DNA of 14,409 bases from positions 1-14,409 of the forward strand of contig JAADFV010000121.1 in the NCBI GenBank assembly GCA_013152695.1, given 5' to 3'. Below the pieces are notes generated by a model that saw only the letters and a program-made list of their open reading frames with translations, had not been told where the DNA came from and made no database searches. The position numbers and the translations under genes are program-made. The DNA comes from Chloroflexota bacterium. Its GTDB lineage: Bacteria; Chloroflexota; Anaerolineae; J102. The first letter of the stretch is position 1. The number at the start of each line of letters is the position of its first letter. Shown in pieces: positions 1 to 8,024 of the stretch.

Positions 1-880
1 TGATGTAGTCAATCAGGGCTTGAAGTTGGGCATCGCTCAATTGTCCTTCGAAGGAGGGCATGACTGCAGCATAGTTTTGCACAATGGCCGCGTTGGGGTC
101 GAGGATTGCTTCACGGAGATAGTCTTCATCGGCGGTTACAGTTTCACCGTTATCCAGCGTGGCTTGGCTGCCATAAAGCCCCAGCATTGAAGGGCCGATA
201 CCACCGCCAGCGTCGATGTGACAGGCGGCGCAACCCAGACTGCTGAAAAGTGCAGCCCCATCGAGTTCACCTTCTCCTCCCAGCCATTTATCGAAGGCCT
301 CCCGCTCTTCGACAACCACGCGTCCTACCATGTCGACATAACCGGTACCATTGTACTCGGCACTATAAAAGGGGTATTCACCCGGCTCATTGGCAATGAA
401 CCAGATCGTTGTAAATTGCTCAGGAAGTATGTCTTGATGAACACCGAGGGCAGGAATAGCAAGGCTGTGGATGGCATCACGTGAAATCATGGTCAGCTTG
501 ATTGGCTGATCCACGGGAACGTGGAGTTCGTTGATCTCCCGTTTGCCGTCGGGATAGTGCTGGAATTTCCAGAGCCAGCGTTGCGCCAATACCGTTACAT
601 CGGTGGCATCTGCTGGGACCTTGGCCGCCTGGGCGTAAAGTGCTGTCGACCAGGCAAAAAGGGCGATGAGCACAGCACCGGCAATCAGGCCAGCCCAGAG
701 CTGAAATCTGCCTTCGTTCTTGGCGCTCGTTTTTTCGCTCCGAGTTTTTCCGGGCAGGAAGGTGACGATCAAGACCAGCAGCACAAAAAGCACCCCCAGG
801 GCGATCATGCTCAACAGCAATTGATCGATAGCAGCAGCCAGGGAAGAAGCTCTTTGGAGAAGACTAGAAAATAGCGACAT
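1..880 (-). CDS. coxB: Cytochrome c oxidase subunit II-like protein with fused cytochrome c domain, lacking CuA ligands (partial at left edge)
   Basis: The frame is open from ATG at 880 to the window edge (293 codons), so the C-terminus is missing. A Shine-Dalgarno AAGGTGA lies 8 bases upstream. Two membrane helices (about 19-42 and 61-84) precede a cupredoxin-like domain with the conserved RWLWKF segment (101-106). A cytochrome c domain follows, with CAACH at 217-221 and a probable Met ligand at 274 (VMPSF). This is the caa3-type subunit II architecture. The CuA site is degenerate. Aligned to bovine H161/C196/E198/C200/H204/M207, the residues are H138, S173, E175, N177, Y181 and M184, with exact canonical spacing. 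Both bridging cysteines and one histidine are therefore gone and CuA should not form. Quinol oxidase subunit II also lacks CuA but normally carries no cytochrome c domain. It starts 16 bases after the small membrane protein gene, so it is probably co-transcribed with the ACIII genes. The family call is firm; the function is inferred. Confidence 0.9.
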   Translation of the reverse strand, partial: MSLFSSLLQRASSLAAAIDQLLLSMIALGVLFVLLVLIVTFLPGKTRSEKTSAKNEGRFQLWAGLIAGAVLIALFAWSTALYAQAAKVPADATDVTVLAQRWLWKFQHYPDGKREINELHVPVDQPIKLTMISRDAIHSLAIPALGVHQDILPEQFTTIWFIANEPGEYPFYSAEYNGTGYVDMVGRVVVEEREAFDKWLGGEGELDGAALFSSLGCAACHIDAGGGIGPSMLGLYGSQATLDNGETVTADEDYLREAILDPNAAIVQNYAAVMPSFEGQLSDAQLQALIDYI

Positions 881-896
881 TGTTGCAATCACCTTG

Positions 897-1259
897 TTAT
901 TGGGAGGAAGTGTTTCTGACAGGCAAACCTTGCTCGAGCAATAGATCCATTGCCTGTTCGATGGGAATTCTCACAATGCCAGCATCCTTGTCGACCCAGC
1001 CATAGCTACTGAGGATTTCCATTTCTTCTGCCCGCAATGTCTGGAGGTCGGCGAGAGGATTGATGCGCAGCGGTGGTTCCTGCAGAGAGGCAGTGTCGAG
1101 GGGGAATGATTGGGGCTGGGGCTGTGTCCATAGCTGGGAGCCAGTCGCGACCAGGAAAATAATGATGAGAATGGCGAGCAGGGCACCGGCAAACAGCCAG
1201 GTCCAACTTTTGCTTTTGCCGGCAGGCTCATACTGAAAAGTATGTGATTTAGCGGGCAT
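897..1259 (-). CDS. Small single-pass membrane protein of ACIII/oxidase loci (hypothetical)
   Basis: A 120-residue protein starting at ATG 1259. The start is supported by AGGAGG nine bases upstream and overlaps the last 11 bases of actF. A longer reading beginning at 1373 would sit deep inside actF and is unlikely. It has a short polar N-terminus, one membrane helix (about 20-42), a proline/glutamine-rich linker, and a C-terminal segment with YGWVDKDAG followed by RIPIEQAMDLLLEQGLP. From memory, small membrane proteins with this 'YGWVD..G..RIPI..AM.LL..GLP' tail recur beside ACIII and cytochrome oxidase genes in several phyla, with no assigned biochemical role that I know of. The tail sits outside the membrane if the basic N-terminus is cytoplasmic. 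It has no haem or metal motif. An assembly or docking role between ACIII and the oxidase-like subunits is inference from position. Confidence 0.82.
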   Translation of the reverse strand: MPAKSHTFQYEPAGKSKSWTWLFAGALLAILIIIFLVATGSQLWTQPQPQSFPLDTASLQEPPLRINPLADLQTLRAEEMEILSSYGWVDKDAGIVRIPIEQAMDLLLEQGLPVRNTSSQ

Positions 1260-2469
1260 GGCCAACCACCTCCTGTTGCGCGGGTGCAGCCGCACGGGAA
1301 TCGTATAACGGTAGCATGGGGGCACGTGTGAGATGACGCAAGAAGAAGGCAACCCAGAAACCCCCGACGGCAATCAAGGCGAGAACATCCATCCAGTGGA
1401 TGTAGAGCTGTTCGGGATGGAAGGCGGGAACGATACGCCAAATGACGTCGACAAAACGTACGACAAGGATGATCGCCGCCACCCAGAAGAGTCGATTGGG
1501 AGCTTGTTTTGTGCCTCGGCTGAGAAGGAAGAAGAAGGGTAGGGTGAAGTGCAAAACGACAAGAACAAGTGCTACCCATTGCCAACCGCCGGCGGTGCGG
1601 GCCACGTACCAGGGGATTTCTTCTGCCAGGTTACCGGACCAGATGATGAGGAACTGCGAAAAGGCCAGATAAGCCCATAGCATGACGCCGGCCAGGAGCC
1701 AATTGCCAAGATCGCTGATTTGTAAGGTCTTGATGCGGTTTCGCCAGGGTTCATAGGCTAGAAATTTCATGAGAAGGGCATCGACCAAGGCAAAAGCGGC
1801 GACGAAGGTGGCAACTCCGAAGCGCATGCCGTAAATGGTGGAATACCAGTCAGGTTCGAGCGACATCATCCAATCGACGGAAGCAAAGGTGATGGTAAAT
1901 CCGAAGACAACCACACCGGGGGCGCTCAGATTACGTAAACGGTCCCGCAAATCCTTGTTTTCGGGGTCACTATCGAGCTTGATAGACCACTTGCGCAGCA
2001 AATGAGCGAAGAGGATCCAGATTGCAAAGAAAACAAGCGTTCGGATGATGAAAAAGGGCGTGTTAAGGTAGATCTGCTTGACTTGTGTGGCGTAATGATG
2101 CGCCACAAAGTCAGGATTCGCCCAAGGATAGAGCACTGGAATGCCTAAGAAAAGGATGACGAACAAAAGCGCCATCAAGGGCAAAGTGAGGCTGGCCGCT
2201 TCCAACAAACGCTGAATCATGACCCCCCAGCGACCGCCAATGACATGGTGAATCATGAGGATGACCAGGGCGCCGAGGCTGATTTGTACCCAGAAGATGA
2301 TGCTAACAAGGTATGAGCGAAAGAATTGGGTGGAGCCCAGAAAAGCCCCGGCCAAGAGCAGGAGGATGCCGGCTACGATACCGATGCGGAGAGCATAACG
2401 CTGGAGAGGTTCCAGACGGGCTAGCAAGCTCTCACTTTGGGGAAGATGAGTCATGGCTTGTTCCTTCAT
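1249..2469 (-). CDS. actF: Alternative complex III integral membrane subunit ActF (NrfD/PsrC-like)
   Basis: A 406-residue, very hydrophobic protein with about ten predicted membrane helices, related to NrfD/PsrC-type quinone-interacting subunits and paralogous to ActC. It is the second large membrane subunit of ACIII and packs beside ActC. In published ACIII structures the ActC copy carries the quinol site, and ActF is proposed to help proton translocation. Recognisable stretches include the HHVIGGRWG loop near residue 75, the SVDWMMSLEPDWYST segment around 205-219 and a WQWVALVL helix near 298. The start ATG at 2469 forms an ATGA overlap with the actE stop, indicating translational coupling. 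An in-frame ATG five codons later is also possible. The length is usual for the family, and gene order (after actE) agrees with the standard act cluster. No truncation is seen. Confidence 0.95.
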   Translation of the reverse strand: MKEQAMTHLPQSESLLARLEPLQRYALRIGIVAGILLLLAGAFLGSTQFFRSYLVSIIFWVQISLGALVILMIHHVIGGRWGVMIQRLLEAASLTLPLMALLFVILFLGIPVLYPWANPDFVAHHYATQVKQIYLNTPFFIIRTLVFFAIWILFAHLLRKWSIKLDSDPENKDLRDRLRNLSAPGVVVFGFTITFASVDWMMSLEPDWYSTIYGMRFGVATFVAAFALVDALLMKFLAYEPWRNRIKTLQISDLGNWLLAGVMLWAYLAFSQFLIIWSGNLAEEIPWYVARTAGGWQWVALVLVVLHFTLPFFFLLSRGTKQAPNRLFWVAAIILVVRFVDVIWRIVPAFHPEQLYIHWMDVLALIAVGGFWVAFFLRHLTRAPMLPLYDSRAAAPAQQEVVGHAR

Positions 2470-3071
2470 TTGCTTCCTTCCAATTGACTAAGTTCTGATT
2501 CCGGGACATCGGCGATGGTGGCATGTTGGCTGAGCTGCAGGGCTTCGACGTAAGCGACGATCAGCCATCGGTCCTCGACTGGGATGCGATTGGCATAGCT
2601 GGGCATTGTGCCAAAGCCATTGGCTATGGCATTGTAAATATAGCCGGGAGGCGCTTGGCGTAAGCGATCGACATGGAGCGAGGGAGGTTGTTTGAACCCT
2701 CGTTGCACCACCATGCCCTTGCCCGTGCCAATCTGGTCGTGGCAGGGGGCGCAGTAGATGTCGTAGCGCTCTCGACCCCGCTTTAACATCTCAGCGTTAA
2801 TCGAAAAAGGAAAGACCTCGGTAAATTGGCCTTCGACCTTGCCTGTGTAGAGCAATGTATCGGTTTTTGCCAGGCCACGAGCGACAGTATCTGCTACGGG
2901 CAGGCGGGCGGTACGCTCATCTTGGAAGAAGGAGGTGCTTTCGTAAGGTTCGAAATGAGGCTGGTCGCGCATCGTCATGGTGCATCCTGTCAATACCAGC
3001 GCCAACAAGAGGATTGCACCCAACCAGCCCAGCTTTTTCCAACCTTTGCCATGTAATTGCTGTATCTGCAT
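2466..3071 (-). CDS. actE: Alternative complex III monohaem cytochrome c lipoprotein ActE
   Basis: A 201-residue protein exported as a lipoprotein. After a basic N-terminus and a hydrophobic stretch there is an LTGC lipobox with Cys30, so it should be lipid-anchored outside the cytoplasmic membrane. It has one haem c site, CAPCH at 107-111, and a probable axial Met at 146 (GTMPSY), which fits a class I cytochrome c fold. In ACIII, ActE lies next to ActA and is the likely last haem before the external acceptor. I chose ATG 3071 because GGAG stands six bases upstream. An ATG four codons earlier (3083) has no good Shine-Dalgarno. The gene sits 18 bases after actD and overlaps actF by ATGA. Haem motif, lipobox and length match the family. 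Confidence 0.95.
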   Translation of the reverse strand: MQIQQLHGKGWKKLGWLGAILLLALVLTGCTMTMRDQPHFEPYESTSFFQDERTARLPVADTVARGLAKTDTLLYTGKVEGQFTEVFPFSINAEMLKRGRERYDIYCAPCHDQIGTGKGMVVQRGFKQPPSLHVDRLRQAPPGYIYNAIANGFGTMPSYANRIPVEDRWLIVAYVEALQLSQHATIADVPESELSQLEGSK

Positions 3072-3077
3072 AATAGG

Positions 3078-3081
3078 CTCC
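3078..3081 (-). promoter_or_regulatory. Ribosome binding site deciding the actE start
   Basis: On the minus strand GGAG is followed by six bases and ATG at 3071. It favours this start over the ATG at 3083, which has no purine-rich stretch at suitable distance. Confidence 0.6.
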
Positions 3082-3089
3082 ATCAGGCA

Positions 3090-3626
3090 CTAGGGTTGTA
3101 CTTCTGAGATTTCGAGGGGATTCAGTGTGGCCAAAAACTGGCGGACTTTCTCACGATCGAACATAGGATCGTCCGCTTCGATGCACAAAAAGAAACGGTC
3201 TTGCGAGGCCCGCGCAAAATCCTTAGCATTGAAGACGGGATGATAGGGTTGCGGCAACCCATTGAGGGCGATCATCCCGAAGACCGCGGCCAGGGCAGCG
3301 AACAGAATCGTAAATTCGAAAATCACGACAATGAAGGAGGGCCAGCTGTTAAAGGGGCGCCCCCCAATAATCAGGGGGTAGGAGACCACAGAAACATAGT
3401 ACTGCAGGCCCAGGCCGACGAGTCCGCCAAACACACCACCGGCAAAAACCAGGTACTGAATCTTAGGCTTGAAATCCAAGATTTCTGCCAGTTCTTCGAT
3501 GGGGAAAGGCGTATAGGCCTCTATTTTACGATAGCCGGCTTCACGTGCCTGGCGCGTTGCCGTCACTACCGCATCTGGGGTTTCGAATTCGGCCATAAGG
3601 CCGTAGATAGAAGCATCACTCATCAT
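3090..3626 (-). CDS. actD: Alternative complex III membrane subunit ActD (DUF3341 family)
   Basis: A 178-residue subunit of ACIII. Residues 1-55 form a soluble N-terminal domain starting YGLMAEFETPDAVVTATR, typical of the DUF3341 family. Two membrane helices follow (about 57-80 and 96-121), then a soluble C-terminal tail with a FFLCIEADDP segment near 145-154. ActD has no cofactor; it binds the membrane face of the ActC/ActF pair and is structural in the known complexes. The longer open frame (from 3851) lies inside actC and is a shadow. ATG at 3626 overlaps the actC stop as ATGA, with GGAGA about nine bases upstream; the next codon is also ATG, so 3623 is an equivalent alternative. The overlap suggests translational coupling to actC. 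Family and position are firm. Confidence 0.94.
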   Translation of the reverse strand: MMSDASIYGLMAEFETPDAVVTATRQAREAGYRKIEAYTPFPIEELAEILDFKPKIQYLVFAGGVFGGLVGLGLQYYVSVVSYPLIIGGRPFNSWPSFIVVIFEFTILFAALAAVFGMIALNGLPQPYHPVFNAKDFARASQDRFFLCIEADDPMFDREKVRQFLATLNPLEISEVQP

Positions 3627-4996
3627 GCATGTTCTCCATCTTTGTGGGCCAGATGATAAATCAATTCCCGTACTTCGAACATATTGACCATGGGGAGGAC
3701 TCTGAGGAAGAGGAAGAGCATGGTTGCGAAGAAGCCCAAGGTGCCAATGTAAAGTGTCCAATCCCAAATTGTGCCGGTATACATGGTCCAGGAGGAGGGG
3801 AGGAAGTCCCGGCTCAGGCTGGTGACGATGATGATGAAGCGCTCGAGCCACATGCCGACGTTAATCAGGAGGGAGATAACAAAGAGCATGGGGATGTTGC
3901 GGCGCACCCGTTTGAACCAGAAGAGCTGGGGAATGAAGCCATTGATAATGATGAGAGCCCAATAGTAGGCTGCGTAGGGTCCCATGGCTCGATTGGTGAT
4001 TAGGAAGCGCTCGATATCACTACCGCTGTACCAGGCGAAAAAAGCTTCCATGATATAGGCATAGAAGACGATCATGCCGGTTGTGAGCATGATTTTGGCC
4101 ATATTCTCCAAATGCCGCATGGTAATGAGGTGTTCCAGGTGGTAAAATTTGCGGATGGGAATGGCAAGCGTGGCCACCATGGCAAAACCTGAGAAAATCG
4201 CACCGGCGACAAAGTAAGGTGGGAGGAAAGTGGCATGCCAACCCGGCGTAATACTGACGGCAAAATCGAAACTGACCACACTGTGCACCGAGACCACGAG
4301 GGGAGTGGCCAGGGCTGCCAGCAATAACGCCGTCCTGCCGTATTGGCTCCAATGACGGGCCGAACCCCGCCAACCGAGGGCAAATGTACCATACGCCCAT
4401 TTGGCCAGCCGATTTTTCGCCCGGTCACGCATCGTGGCCAGATCGGGCACCAGCCCCACATACCAGAACAGGAGTGAAACAATGGCGTAGGTCGAAATCG
4501 CTACCACATCCCAAAGCAGCGGACTGCGGAATTGAGGCCACATGTTCAGCATGTTGGGGTAGGGCATCAGCCAGTAAGCCAGCCAGGGACGACCTGTGTG
4601 GATGATGGGAAAGAGCCCGGCATTGGCCACGGCAAAAATCGTCATTGCTTCGGCGAAACGATTGATCGAGTTGCGCCACTCTTGACGAAAGAGGAGGAGA
4701 ATGGCAGAAATGAGGGTGCCGGCGTGGCCAATCCCGACCCACCACACAAAGTTAACGATGGCAAAGCCCCAGGCCACGGTGTTGTTGATCCCCCAAATGC
4801 CGGTACCTTTGGCAAATAGCATGGACAGGGAGTAAAGCATCATCATCATGAAGATGAAGGCAATCGTGAAGCCAAAGATCCACCCTTTCGGAGTCTTTTT
4901 CGAAAGAGGTATATCGCTGATGGTTGCGGTTATTGAAGAGTAGGTCTCACCCGGTTCCAACACCGGTATTTCGACCGTTTCGCTGCTAAGCGCCAT
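3623..4996 (-). CDS. actC: Alternative complex III quinol-binding membrane subunit ActC (NrfD/PsrC family)
   Basis: A 457-residue polytopic protein with about ten membrane helices. It is the NrfD/PsrC-type subunit that binds quinol at the outer side of the membrane and passes electrons to the Fe-S clusters of ActB. Visible landmarks are GIGHAGTLISA (H91), the IIHTGRPW motif (H133), D163 in the LLWDVV helix, and WYVGLVPDLATMRDRA near 178-193. H133 and D163 are 30 residues apart, the same spacing I recall for the quinol-site His/Asp pair reported for ACIII. I chose ATG 4996 because GGAGG lies nine bases upstream and overlaps the last codons of actB; an upstream TTG (5014) would extend into actB with no ribosome site. 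The gene follows actB by four bases and overlaps actD by ATGA. Length is normal and nothing is missing. Confidence 0.96.
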   Translation of the reverse strand: MALSSETVEIPVLEPGETYSSITATISDIPLSKKTPKGWIFGFTIAFIFMMMMLYSLSMLFAKGTGIWGINNTVAWGFAIVNFVWWVGIGHAGTLISAILLLFRQEWRNSINRFAEAMTIFAVANAGLFPIIHTGRPWLAYWLMPYPNMLNMWPQFRSPLLWDVVAISTYAIVSLLFWYVGLVPDLATMRDRAKNRLAKWAYGTFALGWRGSARHWSQYGRTALLLAALATPLVVSVHSVVSFDFAVSITPGWHATFLPPYFVAGAIFSGFAMVATLAIPIRKFYHLEHLITMRHLENMAKIMLTTGMIVFYAYIMEAFFAWYSGSDIERFLITNRAMGPYAAYYWALIIINGFIPQLFWFKRVRRNIPMLFVISLLINVGMWLERFIIIVTSLSRDFLPSSWTMYTGTIWDWTLYIGTLGFFATMLFLFLRVLPMVNMFEVRELIYHLAHKDGEHA

Positions 4997-5000
4997 AAAA

Positions 5001-7958
5001 TTACACCTCCGCAAGCTTGGGGTTGGGGTTCTTGAGCCGCGCCAGATAGGTGGTGCGTGGTTCGATATTCAACTCACCCAATAGTTCGTAATTGAGTGGG
5101 CTATCTTTCAGGTGCATCACCTCACTTTCTGTATCTTTGATGTTACCAAAGATGATTGCTTGGGTGGGGCAAGCTGCCTGGCAAGCCATTTGAATTTCCT
5201 TATCCCGAATCTTACGTCCTTCCTTCTTGGCGGTGATACGGGCAGCATTGATACGTTGCACACAGAACGTACACTTTTCCATCACACCGCGTGAGCGTAC
5301 AGTGACATTGGGATTACGCATCAACTTGAGCGTTGGCGTCTTTGTGTCTACATACTGGAAGAAGTTGAAACGGCGTACTTTGTAGGGACAGTTGTTCTCG
5401 CAGTAACGTGTGCCGATACAGCGGTTATAGATCATGTCGTTGAGACCTTCACGGCTGTGTACCGTTGCCGCCGCCGGACAGACAATTTCGCAAGGAGCGC
5501 CCTCGCAATGCTGACACATGACAGGCTGATAGAGCACCTCGGGGTTGTCCAAATCGCCTTCATAGTAGCGATCAATGCGAATCCAGTGCATCTCCCGGGT
5601 TTTTCGTACCTGGTCCTTGCCCACGATAGGGATGTTATTCTCTGCCTGGCAGGCGACGACACAGGCGTTACAACCGATGCAGGCGCTCAAATCAATGGCC
5701 ATGCCCCAGGCGTATCCTTTGTAGGAATGCTGGGGATAAAGACGCATCTTTTCGTAGTGTTCCACATCGTGGACGAAGCCGGGATTATCTATAAATTCGG
5801 AGATGGTGCCGCTTCGCACGAGCTCTCGGCCTTCCATGGCATGATGCTCTTGGGTGATGGCCAAGGGATACTGCTCGCCGGTCTTGTGCACCTGGAGGCC
5901 GGCAACAAACCAGGGGGAATCGGCAGGGCGGAGGGCGTAGGCATTAAAGCCAACGCCATCACCCACGCGTCCGGCTGCTGTTCGACCATAACCGAGGTGG
6001 ATGGTGACGGCATCGGGTACATGGCCGGGCATGATCCAGACCGGCGCCATCACCGAGGCATCCCCCACTTGCAGCTTGACCCTGTCTTCATTCGTGACCC
6101 CCAATTGCTCTGCCGTGGATGGGCTCATAAGGGCGGCGTTATCCCAGGTGAGCTTGGTCAGGGATTTGGGCAGTTCCTGCAGCCAGCCATTGTTGGCGTA
6201 ACGGCCATCCCAGATATGGGGATCGGGGCGGAAGATCAATTCCAGGCCTGAAGCTGGTTCGTTTGAGGGTGTGGCAAAGGCATCGAGCTGCACTGAGACT
6301 GTCCGCGGGGCCGCGGCCGTATCTTTGATGAGTCCATCGTTGAGGGATTGGCGCCAAAAGAGTTCGAAATCAGCAACCTGCGCCTGTTCCTGCCAATAAG
6401 TGCGCACAATTTCATGATTACTGCTATCAGCCTCACCGAGGAGGGCGGCCAGCACTTCGTGTTCAGACTTGCTGGCGGGATAGAGAGGGCTGATGAGGGG
6501 CTGCATGATCGTGATCGTGCCATCAAACGCACGGATATCACCCCACGATTCGAGATAGTGCCGGGCGGGAATGTGCCATGTGCAGGCCTGGCCGGTCTCG
6601 TTGGCATAGAGGCCGTGATGGACGGAGAAGGGTATCTGAGCCAGCTGTTCGCCAAAAGCGATATCAGCAGGAGCCGTGAAAGCGGGATTACCGCCGAGAA
6701 TAATGAGTGCCTGCACTTCTCCTGCGGCCATGTCGTTGCTGAGGCTGCGCAGAGAATCAACCTGATCCATGGGGTTTGTTTCCACGGGCTCGGTGATCAT
6801 GACCGTGGTGCCGAAGTTGCCCATGATGGCGTGAGCCAGAGCCTGCACCACTGGCGTTTGCTGTTCGCCGGGAATCACCAGGCATTTGCCTTTGTTCGCT
6901 TTCAAATCCTCGACCAGGGCCTCTAACCAGATGCCGTAGGCGGCGGGATCGCCACCCTGGACGGCGAGCCCAAGTTTTTGGGCGACACTACGGGCGAAAC
7001 GCTCAACCTCGCTCGCTTTCAGGCTGAGGCGATGATCGGCGACGGTCCCTGTATTCGTTGGCGTACTTTCTACGGCGTAGAGCCGGTTCATCTCCAGATC
7101 GTGGCCGCCCTCTAGCTGGGCCACCCGTCGCGCTTGCATAAATTCGCGGGCATAGCGCAGATGGCCGGGTCCAGAAGTGAGGAAGTCGGCGTCGAGGGAG
7201 AGAATCACCTTCGCTTGCTCCAGGCGGTAGATGACATTGACATCTTCACCAAAGGCCATGCGGGCCCCCAGGCGGACACTATCCCGGCCCGCGGCTTCGT
7301 ATTGATGCCAGCGCGCCTGGGGATATCGTGCCAGCAGCGTTTCCATCTGCGCGGAGAGGGTGGGCGAGGTCACGGTCTCGGTGAGGATGCGCAGACCTTT
7401 CCCCTCATTCAGTGGGGCGAGAGCTGCATCGAGAGCGGCAACAAAGTCATCCCATGAAGAAGCGGTTCCCTTTTGCAGCACCTGCTGGGAGCGGTCGGGA
7501 TCATAAAGCGTGAGGATCGAGGCCTGGGCGAAGACATCCGTGGCGCCAAGACTGGCGGGATGATCGGGATTTCCCTCGATTTTCGTAGGTCGGCCTTCGT
7601 GGGTTTCGATGAGAACACCGAGGCCATAGCCATTCTGCGGCATTGCCGTGGCATAAAAGAGAGGAACACCGGGGATGACATCCTCAGGGGCGCGTGCATA
7701 AGGAACTATCTTTTCGTCTGAAGGGCCGGTACAGGCAGTCATGCCGGCCAAAGCCATCGAGGCCCCCATGAGTTTGATGAAAGTTCGACGGCTGACACCG
7801 TCATGCCATTCAGAGGCACCCGCCGGGAACTCCTGTTGCAAAAATTCCTGGAATTCTTGGGTATCAGCGAGTTCGCCCAGGCTTCGCCAGTATTCCTTTC
7901 CCTGGCGACGGGCCAGACGTTCGCGGATAAAATCCAGATTGATGCGTTCCTTTTCCAT
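5001..7958 (-). CDS. actB: Alternative complex III iron-sulfur / molybdopterin-oxidoreductase-like subunit ActB
   Basis: A 985-residue fusion typical of ActB. The N-terminal ~55 residues match the extended Tat translocation region known in this family and precede the twin-arginine motif SRRTFIK (56-62) and a hydrophobic stretch, so the folded protein is exported. Residues about 80-700 resemble the molybdopterin oxidoreductase catalytic subunit; in characterised ACIII this part has lost the molybdenum cofactor. The C-terminal part carries ferredoxin-like Cys groups: 760/763/766/770, 815/818/823/827, 847/853/857 and 896/899/926/930. These 15 cysteines fit three [4Fe-4S] and one [3Fe-4S] cluster. 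It relays electrons from the ActC quinol site towards the ActA/ActE haems. ATG 7958 is preceded five bases upstream by AAGAAGG. The GTG at 7964 directly abuts that purine run and is less likely. No frameshift is seen. Confidence 0.96.
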   Translation of the reverse strand: MEKERINLDFIRERLARRQGKEYWRSLGELADTQEFQEFLQQEFPAGASEWHDGVSRRTFIKLMGASMALAGMTACTGPSDEKIVPYARAPEDVIPGVPLFYATAMPQNGYGLGVLIETHEGRPTKIEGNPDHPASLGATDVFAQASILTLYDPDRSQQVLQKGTASSWDDFVAALDAALAPLNEGKGLRILTETVTSPTLSAQMETLLARYPQARWHQYEAAGRDSVRLGARMAFGEDVNVIYRLEQAKVILSLDADFLTSGPGHLRYAREFMQARRVAQLEGGHDLEMNRLYAVESTPTNTGTVADHRLSLKASEVERFARSVAQKLGLAVQGGDPAAYGIWLEALVEDLKANKGKCLVIPGEQQTPVVQALAHAIMGNFGTTVMITEPVETNPMDQVDSLRSLSNDMAAGEVQALIILGGNPAFTAPADIAFGEQLAQIPFSVHHGLYANETGQACTWHIPARHYLESWGDIRAFDGTITIMQPLISPLYPASKSEHEVLAALLGEADSSNHEIVRTYWQEQAQVADFELFWRQSLNDGLIKDTAAAPRTVSVQLDAFATPSNEPASGLELIFRPDPHIWDGRYANNGWLQELPKSLTKLTWDNAALMSPSTAEQLGVTNEDRVKLQVGDASVMAPVWIMPGHVPDAVTIHLGYGRTAAGRVGDGVGFNAYALRPADSPWFVAGLQVHKTGEQYPLAITQEHHAMEGRELVRSGTISEFIDNPGFVHDVEHYEKMRLYPQHSYKGYAWGMAIDLSACIGCNACVVACQAENNIPIVGKDQVRKTREMHWIRIDRYYEGDLDNPEVLYQPVMCQHCEGAPCEIVCPAAATVHSREGLNDMIYNRCIGTRYCENNCPYKVRRFNFFQYVDTKTPTLKLMRNPNVTVRSRGVMEKCTFCVQRINAARITAKKEGRKIRDKEIQMACQAACPTQAIIFGNIKDTESEVMHLKDSPLNYELLGELNIEPRTTYLARLKNPNPKLAEV
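5006..5010 (-). promoter_or_regulatory. Ribosome binding site deciding the actC start
   Basis: GGAGG on the minus strand lies in the last codons of actB, nine bases before ATG 4996. It rules in this start rather than the TTG at 5014 and couples the two genes. Confidence 0.65.
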
Positions 7959-7963
7959 ATTCA

Positions 7964-7970
7964 CCTTCTT
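7964..7970 (-). promoter_or_regulatory. Ribosome binding site deciding the actB start
   Basis: AAGAAGG on the minus strand ends five bases before ATG 7958. It overlaps the alternative GTG codon at 7964, which leaves that GTG no usable spacing, so the ATG is preferred. Confidence 0.55.
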
Positions 7971-8024
7971 GATGAGGCTAAGATAGGTAGGTCGTAACGA
8001 AAGAATGTGCCGGTTTCCAGGAAA

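Noticed and set aside
971..1585. A 204-codon minus-strand frame overlapping the ActF C-terminus and the small membrane protein
   Set aside because: It is an alternate frame of two supported genes, with Cys/Ser/Arg-rich low-quality composition and no ribosome site.
5457..6251. Long open frames on the plus strand (this one is 264 codons; others up to about 190)
   Set aside because: They lie antisense to strongly recognised act genes, have no family resemblance and arise from codon bias on the opposite strand.
5001..7958. ActB as an active molybdenum enzyme
   Set aside because: The context (actA, C, D, E, F), the extended Tat domain and the fused Fe-S part identify it as ActB, whose molybdopterin-like domain carries no molybdenum cofactor in characterised complexes.
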